Origin: Xanthoparmelia taractica
Taxonomy: Eukaryota > Ascomycota > Lecanoromycetes > Lecanorales > Parmeliaceae
DNA: 64,000 bases
Assembly: GCA_033085395.1 (NCBI GenBank)
Contig: MU853181.1
Coordinates: 62,001-126,000 of the forward strand
Direction of reading: 5' to 3'
A model generated the notes under the pieces. The model searched no databases and was not told the origin of the DNA. It worked only from the letters and a program-made list of their open reading frames with translations. Of this stretch, positions 55,111 through 64,000 are shown piece by piece (position 1 is the first letter of the stretch; every line of letters begins with the position of its first letter). A program made the position numbers and the translations under genes.

Positions 55111-57638
55111 AGCGAGTAAAATAAAATAGGTCGCGTTTGATATCCAGCAAACAAGAAGGCGTGTGGAAGTGAGGAAGAATGGTTATGCTTGCGACGATGT
55201 AATGAATGTTACAGGGTTTATTGTATGGGCTAGCGAGCGAGTTGTGAGATACTGTCTGCCTATGGGTGCGTCTGTAACGCGGTCTTACTGCATTGCGGTG
55301 GGCGGTGCAAGCATGGATTTGAGACGGCATGAGTCAATTAGACACACGTAATATGATATAGTGAAAGTAGAGCTGTCGAAGCGCCGTTGCGAAAAGTGAC
55401 ACATCACTAGTGTGTCGCAGCAGATCTCTTAAGAACGGCTTCATGCATAATTCGAAATCAAATGTGATATTTACGGAAGCCTTTCTCCCTTGCATCAATG
55501 AGCGATAGGTCTCTAACCCCCCCCACCCCCCCTTCACTCTTTCCTCTGTCTCTCTCATATGAACGAAAAAGCCTGAGCATCTGAGCATGTTTTGTAGATA
55601 ATTGTTCTTCACAGCTCTCCGATTCGTCCATTTGTCCTTTTCCCGCTGCGATCTCAAGTACTTGTAGCTTAGGTTGGAGAGCATTCTTGGTATATCGATG
55701 ACGCCGAGGTACCCTCCTTTACGAAAGGGTAAATGAGAGGTTGATAGGATCCTGGACGACGGCCTGCATCTTCTGACATGCTCAACAAATTTGTAGCCCT
55801 GAGCTCGTAGTGGTGCGGAGAAGTCACTTGATGTCTCAGTTCTTCGGGACCTCTGACCGCTTCCTGCACTAAAGTAAATACCTCTTGGGCCCTCATTTTC
55901 AAAAGCTTGCAGCGCGCTTCCACTGCCGCCTCTGTTGGAGCCATTTTAAATTCGACGCCGCTTGTGATAAGCTTCGCTTCTGACCATTTAGACTCTTTGC
56001 TAATGTGTATGGGCCGTAGTGAGCCGTTGCTTAAAGTGACGCTCGCGATGACGTTCCTTCCCTCTTTCGAAGCCGAGTCTTTGCTCAAGCTGATTCAACA
56101 GTCGGACAGGCATTGGGATCAAACGGTAACTGGGTAGATAGAGTAAGACGCGAAGAGCATTGGAACCATTTTCCGCTAGGTGATTGTGTCTCGTCTTCCT
56201 CCTTTGACATGACCATTCCGACATCCCTTTGGCTGTTGTGTTCATCCTTGATACCTAAGGCATACTGTGGCTGCTGGACTCGATTACATTCTTATGCAAG
56301 CACGACAACCGCTTGCATGTCAAGAGTTCATCTCTCCTAGGCAGAACAAATTCCGTGCGTCACGAAGTCGAGATGACGTGGGACTTGCAATGACATGAGG
56401 CTTTTGTCTTGATAGGAGCTGTCGTTGAGCAGTACCGGTTAATATAGATTGAGGACTCTGGAAACCTCACATCTTCCGACTTAAAAGTGGGCTGGCACGA
56501 GTCAGGATGAATGAGAGGGAGTCGCCGTCCGCGACCATCGCCGGCGGCGCTCTGTGTGCGCAGAACAGAAGCAAAGTGAATAAAGGGCAAATCGCGGCTG
56601 GAGATCTTCCCATCATGAGGTCTTATTTCAGTCGAGCTGCAGCCAAGCTGGCTGGCTGAAGAGTCTGTGTCGACGGCTTGTGAAGCCCTGCGGTTGACCT
56701 AGGTTTTGGGCTTCACTTCTGAGTGGATAAGATACTGCATGTTGCCATCAGGCCATCCAATGGATTTTCACAACGTGCAGAGATGCGCAACTACTTGAAC
56801 ACGTCAATTGAGTTGTCGAGTGAAGATGCACTGGGGCTATTGATTCGTTCTTTGCTCGAAAGATTACGTTTTTTTTGCTTTTAACGACGGGAACAATGAC
56901 GACTTCGAGCTGTGAGGTACCGGGGCCACCGCTCTGGAAAGCTAGAAGCATCCCGGGCCCCTGGTCGACATCCATGACTTCAAGAGTAACTCTAGACACC
57001 CGATAAGCTTTCAACGGTAGCTAGAATGGCTAGGCGGTCCATGGGGACGCATTGGTCCTTCCGGCATTGCAATTCTTTCTCCACAAGGAGTCAAAGGCTC
57101 CCCTGGAGCGTTCAAATGCTGAGAATATCAGATCAGTCCGCTCTACATTGAATCAAAGTCGGTAGTCTTCTCTCAATGAGGATTTGTTTGTGGCGGAGAG
57201 TCAAAGCTTTCAAAGATGAGCTGGAAGGGGCGAAGCCTGCGGTGGGGCGGGGAGACCCCGCCTACCGGTGCTGCAACTCAACTCGGGCAGCTTTCTACGA
57301 GGCTATATTTGACTAACATTTTCTCTCTTTACATTAATGCATAGCATGCTTTTTGGTTCTTTTTGGTTCTCCCTGCATTGTCTTTTTTCCGCGAAAAAAT
57401 CGCTTTGAAGCTCTTGGGTCAAGGCCAAGAGCTTTATGCAGAGAATACAGAGAGTATGAGGTCAGGTGTTGACGGTGAGAACTCTAGCTAGGAGATGAAC
57501 CTTAGCTAACAGTGTCTGCATAGTATCCATACGCCTGCAATATAATCACTATATGTATTCGGTGCAAAGCTGCACGTACATACCATCCTGCATATTTACG
57601 ACCTGACTTTATTACTTCCTTATGGTCTCGTACAGACG
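55111..57638. other. 2.5-kb intergenic with a possible broken gene
   Basis: Minus-strand DNA from about 56210 to 55669 reads like coding sequence in two frames: MSKEEDETQSPSGKWFQC and on to TGA at about 56086, and an overlapping frame beginning SKDSASKEGRNVIASVTL and running to 55669 without an ATG at its start. This could be a small gene with an intron I cannot place, a frameshifted remnant, or chance. A C-rich tract lies at about 55517-55532. The rest (56250-57638) shows nothing recognised and presumably includes the kinase promoter. Confidence 0.35.
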
Positions 57639-59910
57639 ATGAGCTATGGATCGAGTACCAAGGGGGAAGAAGAGACTGCTGATACCTCTGAGCCTCAGCC
57701 GCGTAACCACAATGTATCGGTCATGCGAGAGTTCCTCGAGTCTAATGACAAATTCGAGTGGCCTGAAAATCTAGGGAAATCCTCAGAAAACCATTGTGAG
57801 ATCAACTGGGATATTGGAATGATACCACTGAAATTCAAAAAAATCATTTCGGAAAAAACGGATGCGTCAATCGATCTGTGTGAGGCAGGTCCTGGGATCA
57901 GCTTCCAGAAGCCATTTGTGATGAAGACGATACGAGACCCGGATATTCAGAGAGCCAGGGAAATGACAGCGAACGAAGTCAAGAACATGAAGGATCTTCG
58001 TCACCCGCATGTCACCGCTCTACTAGCAACATTCACTTGTCAGGGAAGAGTGAGCATCTTAATATTTCCGGCTGCATGCGGCGACCTGCACCAGTTTATG
58101 GAACGAATGTCCAAAGGCTCTGGAAAAGATCGCGTTACCTCCAATTCGGACAATACCAATACTGTTGATAGTGACACGACACGCTCGAGGCATTCCCCCG
58201 ATCCAAAGGTCGGGTTTGGAGGCAAACACAGAGAGTATGATCTTCAAGAGGTTCTCAACGAAAGTTGGCCTCTAAACATAACCATCCTCAAACAGACTGA
58301 AATGCTACGTGGCTACTTCGTTTGTCTTTCGCAAGCATTAAGCTATCTGCATAATTCTGACGTCCGACATAAGGATATCAAGCCGGAAAACATACTTATT
58401 GATGAATCAGGATCTGTTGTCCTAACTGATTTCGGTATATCCCGACGTTTCCCAAGACACGCACCACATGCTACGAACGAGGAACGGAAATTTACACGAA
58501 AGTACGCTTCTCCAGAAATCATGAAAGATGAAAACACTCCTAGAGACGATCCTTCAGATGTCTTCTCACTTGGTTGCGTCTTCCTTGAAATGGCAACCCT
58601 GCTGCTTGGCAAAAATCTCAACAATCTCCGCGAGCACTATACTACCCCGATTAACGAATCAAGCACGGAGGAGGCCTACCACTGCAATCTAAGCAAGGTC
58701 TATTCTTGGATAGATTGTCTAAGAGCCTTGCATGAGTTGAAGCCAGTGCAAGAGCACTTGCTACTAGGAGAGATCAATGTCGAAAATCTTCATCCCAGCC
58801 CTAATAACCATATGATAGCAGCGCTGATCGACATTCGACAAATGCTGGACGAGACTCCTTCGAATCGTCCGATATCGAGAGAGTTGTGGCAAAAGTTTCA
58901 ACACATAAGCGAGAAAATATGTGGAGACTGTGATCCAAGACGACCAGCAGACATCTGGAAGCCGTCCGCTATGCAGCAAAGAGACGCTCAGGCCGGCCTC
59001 AATAATCGCCGGTCCTTACACGCAAGAGAGGAAAAAGATCTCAGGATTAATGGACAATCCGAATCTGGTGATCTTGATAGCCCGAGGCTCTCGAACCGGC
59101 TCAGCCCTGATCGATCTTTACGAAGGTCACACCGAGGGTCATCCCCTAGTATGGGCCAGCAGAATTATAGCAAGCATGGCCAGATCAGGACGAGATTAGA
59201 GCCGGAATTGCCAACTTTACAACTGAATGGAGAAGTCCGAGAGGGAGCTAGAGCTTTAAGATCTCCGTCGCTTATACAAAGAAAGGAAACGGTTCCCGAA
59301 GAGACAAATCCTGAAGTCGCTCAACCACCAGCGAATACTTCGCCAGCAAACGTGATTCACGACACTTTCACAGACGTTGGACACCAGATCTCAACTGATG
59401 TAGGATCCACTCAGTCACCGCAATCTTTGAGACCGCCAGCTGCAATGCTTGACTTGTCTGACCAACGAGCCATCCAACAAAACCGGCAATCACGAGCATC
59501 CAACCGAAGACAGGCCATTGAAGAAAATAAACTTGCTGAAGAGCCCAAAAAACGCACTCCACCGCCGCAGATGCCAATAATAGTCTATGATGTGTCTCAG
59601 ACAATAGCATATGAGACCGTCTTTGCTGCTCTGAAAGGTGCGTAGGAATTTCCATTGCCAGCAGGGGCTTTTGCTGTAGAGCCCCTTTAACGTATCTCTA
59701 GATCAAGGATTCATAGAAAATCCTCTGCCTAAATTCCGTCAAATAGTCAAAATCGGAGACAGTGCAGAGCCGATTGCGATAGTCGATCTCAGACGATTGG
59801 ACATGTGGACTAAAGTGCGACGTTGGATGGGGCGCTTTCCGTCCATTTATGTCCTCAACTATGACACGCAGCCACTACAAACAAGAGACAGACTAGGCCG
59901 AGAAGGTTGA
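57639..59910 (+). CDS. Divergent Ser/Thr protein kinase with C-terminal extra domain
   Basis: Exons are inferred at 57639-59637 and 59702-59910, 735 residues. The kinase domain (about 60-430) has the ATP lysine in FVMKTI (about K95), a catalytic loop RHKDIKPENIL (HKD in place of HRD), DFGISR, a KYASPEI activation-segment end (SPE for APE) and SDVFSLGCVFLEM. A clear Gly-rich loop is missing, so ATP binding may be atypical, but the Lys, Asp and DFG are all present. A disordered linker (450-640) follows. The C-terminal about 90 residues, from MPIIVYDVSQTIAYETVF across the intron to KDQGFIENPLPKFRQIV and FPSIYVLNYD, look globular; I do not recognise the domain. Splicing at GTGCGT restores this domain; without it the frame ends at TAG just after the donor. 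Convergent with the patatin gene at 60.8 kb. Confidence 0.82.
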
Positions 59911-60794
59911 TTTCGAGCTCAAAGATCCTGAGATCGCACAATCCTTCAATAAAGCCGATACAGACCGGAAACGAGGATGTTGGTCTCGCGATCAAAGCTG
60001 CTGAGATCGCATAATCCTTGAATGAAGCACGGATCATAATATCCCGGCCCAGAGAATACTTGCACAGCTGCTATACAGGACAAACGGTGGAGACTTTGAT
60101 GGCAGACATCGTGATGTATGACGATGCTTGGGGTAACTCACAATCATCAAAGGGTGAATCGACTAAGTGCAATAGGAATACGTTTTAATGCGCAGCAGGT
60201 AAGCTGTCAGCCAAGGTGGCAGTCGGGACGTTGAATGTTTGCTATCTTCATGCTAACTTTCAGCAACCACCCATCATTGCGTCGGGAAGCAGGTTCAGGT
60301 AGCGAGAACGCTCCCTCATCGATGCTGAAAACATGCCCTGCTTTGAGCAGTCAATATTCTTGGCACTTTTTCTGGCAGTCGTAGCGCTAGAGTTGTGACG
60401 CCCGAGCCTCACTTTTTAATGGCGTAGTCTCGTGGGAATCGATGTATCCACAAGAGATTAGAGGAAGCCGCGAGATCAACGTCTGTCCATGGGAATGTAA
60501 TTCTCTCGAGGTGTGTATTTCCCTGGGATATAAGCTCTGGTTTAACCTGTCTTTGCAAAAGATCAATCCTCTGGGGTCAAAGGTTGCTATCTCTCGTGTG
60601 TTGAGGTTTGACTTTCGATAGGATGTCCTCATAAAGGTACACAAGGTTCCTGAGATGCCACAAAGCTGGATGCTACGCCTAATAGAATGGCCTCCAGAAA
60701 GTAGTAAGAGTCTCGCTCAACTTCGAATTGTCGCTCCTCAGACACTGCCTCATGTCTTGCACTAGACTAGCATCTGCGTCGGACACTGGTCTCC
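59911..60794. other. Convergent intergenic region
   Basis: 3' flanks of the kinase and patatin genes. It contains an imperfect direct repeat at 59919-60030 (listed separately). No gene seen. Confidence 0.5.
59919..60030. repeat. Imperfect direct repeat, about 73-bp period
   Basis: The segment around CTGAGATCGCACAATCCTT (59928) recurs at 60001 as CTGAGATCGCATAATCCTT, with similarity extending about 40 bp. It begins right after the kinase stop codon. Looks like an old tandem duplication. Confidence 0.7.
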
Positions 60795-62354
60795 TTATTC
60801 GTTGTTAGTCCTGCCTTGATCAAGTAGCTTCTGCATCTGTTGGTAATGGTCGGCGTCTGGAGGAGCCTGGTTGTGCTTCCTTCGTAGATGATCCATCAGG
60901 TCATTGCGAGTGTTGAACTGAGCCTTGGGCGTTGGACACTCATTAGCCAATGGGCATCTGTACAGCGCTCCTGTTGCAAAGCGTTCCCATCGCATTGTCT
61001 GCGCTCTTTGCATCCGTTTGTCGACCAGATTTGCTGCACACCGTTGGATCGAAGATTCGACATCCTCAAGATCCAGGTACCTCTTGGTCGCCACTTCGAT
61101 CTTTTCGAGCGTGATATCGCCGTCCGGTTTCGGCCTCCACTCAGTCATGCGGACAGCTTGGAGTCCTTCCTTCACATCAAATCGAAAGTAATCAAATCCC
61201 TGGACCTTACTTTCGATCATTACCTTATCATGTACTATATCAGATATGTCGGCCAGCTCTTGCAGCAATGAAGCCGTACCAAATCTATGTCTAGGCTTGT
61301 TGCCTTTGGCGTTGCCACCACCAATACTCAACAGGAGGTCAATGGCATCGTGAGACCCTTTTGCGAGGACGCTGACTTCCTTCACAGCCTCCCAACTCGG
61401 ATTATTCAAAGTTGTGGCGGCATCATAGTACCGTGCTTCATACATATGCATAGACCTGAAGTAGGTTGGAGCGGCTGAAGTTGCTTGCGCAACTTGCCAG
61501 ATGGCGAAGGTATTTGAATCATCCGGATTCCTCTCGAATGGCGTGCGCGAGGTATACGAAGTCTTTCGGTCATATGAGCGGAAAAGAAAAGGTGTCTGAA
61601 AATCTCTGTCTTCATTGCTTTTCATCGAACACACTATGGTCCTGCACCTGGCTCGGTCTGACTTGAATTGATCGGCCTGCTCCAGAGGGCTCGGCAGCCT
61701 CGTTGGAGGCAGTGAGTCGAATTGACCCTTGAGACTTCCCCTCTTCTCCTTATGGTTGTAATTTCTCAATAATCTTTTCCACGGTGAAGCCGGTTTTCCA
61801 AACACTTTGGCGCCGAGCTTCTGATATTCTTCGATTACGTCGTCCACACTCATCCGCAGCCTTCCCAGCATTATTGCAATCAACCCACCGGTACTTGTCC
61901 CCGACACATAATCAAAGTAGTGGCAGGGAAGGTACTCAGGAACTGATCTAGTACCATCCGGTGATGGGGTTGGGCTTTCCTTCGGCAAGCAATTCACAAG
62001 GGGAGAGTATGCGCTCGATGTCGCCTTTGGGTTCATCCGGCGTTCATTTTCTCCTACTGCTCTCATGAGCTCTCGCAGTATCAATAACGTGGAAAACCCT
62101 CTGACACCTCCTCCGTCTAGACTCAGTATCGATTTTTTAGCCCAAGGGTCATCTATATCAAGGGTATATATCGAAGGTTCTGCCGAAGGGTCGCCACGTT
62201 CGAGGTAACGTGGATCTGGCCCAGCTTCTTCGGGAATAGGAGGATGGGGGTGGGCATCGTAGGGTCTCGATTCTTGGGTGTGAACGAAGTGTATGGGGCT
62301 GGTCCACTGTACGCTCTTGCTGCCATCCGCTTGTTTCCATGCTGTGATAGTCAT
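60795..62354 (-). CDS. Patatin-like phospholipase with C-terminal C2H2-like finger
   Basis: Single exon, 519 residues. Patatins are Ser-Asp dyad acyl hydrolases acting on phospho- or galactolipids. Visible: oxyanion loop DGGGVRG (about 80-86), nucleophile elbow GTSTGG (Ser about 154), WQVAQATSAAPTYF (about 285-300), and the catalytic Asp in YYDAATTLNNP (about D311; DAA rather than the usual DGG/DGA). After RAQTMRWERFATGALYRC comes C-x5-C-x15-H-x4-H (ending HLRRKH), a C2H2-like finger also kept in the 34.8-kb paralogue. The open frame extends 29 codons upstream but starts with TTG; ATG at 62354 (MTITAWKQADG) is used. There is no signal peptide, so the enzyme is cytosolic. The paralogue at 34774 shares the layout but lacks the nucleophile. 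Confidence 0.88.
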   Translation of the reverse strand: MTITAWKQADGSKSVQWTSPIHFVHTQESRPYDAHPHPPIPEEAGPDPRYLERGDPSAEPSIYTLDIDDPWAKKSILSLDGGGVRGFSTLLILRELMRAVGENERRMNPKATSSAYSPLVNCLPKESPTPSPDGTRSVPEYLPCHYFDYVSGTSTGGLIAIMLGRLRMSVDDVIEEYQKLGAKVFGKPASPWKRLLRNYNHKEKRGSLKGQFDSLPPTRLPSPLEQADQFKSDRARCRTIVCSMKSNEDRDFQTPFLFRSYDRKTSYTSRTPFERNPDDSNTFAIWQVAQATSAAPTYFRSMHMYEARYYDAATTLNNPSWEAVKEVSVLAKGSHDAIDLLLSIGGGNAKGNKPRHRFGTASLLQELADISDIVHDKVMIESKVQGFDYFRFDVKEGLQAVRMTEWRPKPDGDITLEKIEVATKRYLDLEDVESSIQRCAANLVDKRMQRAQTMRWERFATGALYRCPLANECPTPKAQFNTRNDLMDHLRRKHNQAPPDADHYQQMQKLLDQGRTNNE

Positions 62355-64000
62355 TGAGGACAGACGGTTAAGGAGGACGCGAAAAAGAGAAGGCCGGTCA
62401 ATCTCGGAGTGCGTCGGGAGAATGCAGATTTGTTGAGCCAACAGATTGCTGCCTGGGTATTGGTATGTCAGCCAGCAGTCTTGACGGTATACAGCCCGTA
62501 TGATGGCAAAGCAAGGCCAACATCAATGATCTTGGAAGCTTCAGCCTCGTGCTCAAGGCGCACAACCATTCTAAGCACGGCTGCGAAGAGGGGCCATACG
62601 ACCCAACTGGTTTGAAAGACATGGAGACTTGGGTCACATTGTGATGCCACAGAATCAAGGAAGCCAATCATCTGCTAGGTAAGGCTAACGTCAGCCAATC
62701 AAAGGAAAAGCTAAATGAGCCAGGTGGACGGACTCTACAATTAGAGAACACCTAGCGAATATTCCCCTAGCATACTTCGTACCACATTCGTTAGGACTTG
62801 TTGATACCTGCCGCTTACGTATCCCCTGCTTATCTTACATGAGACGCACAAGCGGCACGTCTAACAGCGAGGCTTCGAATTCTTGTAGGCGCAGATTCGT
62901 TGGCTTCGAGTTACTGCCACTAGGCGTATTGCAGCCTAATAGATGATCTCCAGCCAGTGTCTGGTTGACGAGAGTCTTGAGATGGCTCCAGAGTCGCCCA
63001 AGCAAAGACATTGGGTACGTGAGGGGTTTTATCCTTTCCGGTTCTGTAGTACCAAGTACTCCGTAAGTCTGCTCTCGGATACAGCCGTAAACGAAAGGGT
63101 CTGGTACCCGCGACCGGTATGTTTTTTCTATTTAAAAGTGGTGGAAGGCTTAGTGTTGTCACCGAGCGCTAACGAGCGAGGGGACGCATAATGCTAGGTC
63201 CTTTCTGACCACCATTTGCTTACTTCATAATCCCGAAGTCAGCCGTAGCGCTAATGCGGGACCTCGAAGTACTATGATTGGTCGATCGACAAAACCTGAC
63301 CTTTTGCAAAGATCAAAGAGCGGTGCGCAATGTTCTGGTATGCATCCTTTGCGGCAACGGTGGCTGTTTGAAATGAGGTGAATTAACCAACCTCTAAATT
63401 GCTCGAGTCATGGTAAGGGCCTTAATTCTGGATTGACTCAAAAGGAGGGCGGGTGGCTTCTGCCAACTATTGGCCACGAGCCCGGTCTGGCTTCGACAGG
63501 GATGCTCCATGCCGAGTCAGTTATTACGCAGTGTCATCAAGCAATCGAAATCTGATAATGACGATGAATCATATGTGTGAGCTTCGATAGTTCCCTAATG
63601 CGCCGGGCTGCGTGTCTCGGTCAGGTAAGTCCGCCGGGAAGGGTAAACGACATGTTGAGCCTGCGGTTTGAAGCCTTGCTTCTAATAAGAAAGAGCAACT
63701 CATGTAGGGCGAATTTCATTACTCATCAAGAGACCGGTGAATTTCTTCTTGTCTAGGTGTACATTCTTGGCACCATCTTCTTCAGCCTTGTGGTATGAAG
63801 GATCCCGCGTCCATAAATTCGGCAGAATCCATAGAAGTTCCAGCCGATCCTACCAGCGAATTGTTGCCCGATAACGGTAGCACATGAAGGCCAATGATTG
63901 GGTAAAGAAGTTAATGGTACTTGCAGCGGGGGCCCGGAGTATCGAAGCGTTCCCGTACTTCATTGTTAGAGGCCGCTCCTACGAGAGCAGTAGAGCACAA
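62355..64000. other. Right end, no gene recognised
   Basis: Promoter side of the patatin gene, then 1.3 kb without supported coding sequence. Two overlapping minus-strand frames at 62398-62671 are short and unconserved. Confidence 0.5.

Noticed and set aside
55513..55534. Poly-C tract as a regulatory element
   Set aside because: A simple homopolymer interrupted by A; no evidence beyond low complexity.
62355..62441. Longer N-terminus for the patatin gene
   Set aside because: The frame starts with TTG; ATG at 62354 is the first usable start.
62398..62671. Two overlapping minus-strand frames upstream of the patatin gene
   Set aside because: Short, no motif, no frame-consistent splice into the patatin gene that I could support.

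Overview
The window is nuclear DNA of a filamentous ascomycete (Pezizomycotina). The evidence is gene density of about one gene per 2.5 kb, short GT..AG introns of about 45-120 bp, a class III chitin synthase, an Opy2-type membrane anchor, a full-size YOL075C-type ABCG transporter and a solid-surface-growth type GT2 glycosyltransferase. A leotiomycete is my guess at class level, with low confidence. I see no transposon, CRISPR array or bacterial-type operon. All exon structures were assembled by eye from splice signals and family conservation.

Left part (1-11.2 kb): a claudin-like four-helix membrane protein; a tRNA-Leu(UAA) whose cloverleaf is perfect but interrupted in the T arm by 53 nt; then a small cluster of a phytanoyl-CoA-dioxygenase-like oxygenase (minus), a short-chain dehydrogenase (plus, divergent from it) and a full-size ABC transporter (plus). 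The divergent promoter and the transporter promoter share an identical 16-bp CGG-N7-CCG inverted repeat, the usual shape of a Zn2Cys6 regulator site. The three genes therefore look like an oxidise/reduce/export unit under one regulator, although the dehydrogenase carries an in-frame stop unless an alternative splice acceptor is used. A small secreted cysteine protein follows.

Middle (11.2-33.5 kb): a 5.3-kb stretch with no recognisable gene (it contains a 20-bp perfect palindrome and microsatellites) leads into the GT2 glycosyltransferase. Then come gamma-tubulin complex component 3, a nucleolar WKF-domain protein, the NEDD8-conjugating enzyme Ubc12, class III chitin synthase and the HOG-pathway anchor Opy2. 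Several genes here act in cell-wall growth and polarity.

Right part (33.5-64 kb): mostly housekeeping genes: Dug1-type dipeptidase with a possible mitochondrial presequence, a two-finger C2H2 protein, CCR4-NOT subunit Not3/5, D-aminoacyl-tRNA deacylase, cyclophilin 40, mitochondrial ribosomal protein L20, a conserved Ser-rich protein and a Bud2-like RasGAP. Two patatin-like phospholipases with a C-terminal C2H2-like finger lie among them: one at 60.8-62.4 kb with the catalytic dyad intact, next to a divergent protein kinase, and one at 34.8-36.2 kb that has lost its nucleophile serine and its WQVAQATSAAPTYF-like block. The patatin/kinase end of the window is the most accessory-looking part.
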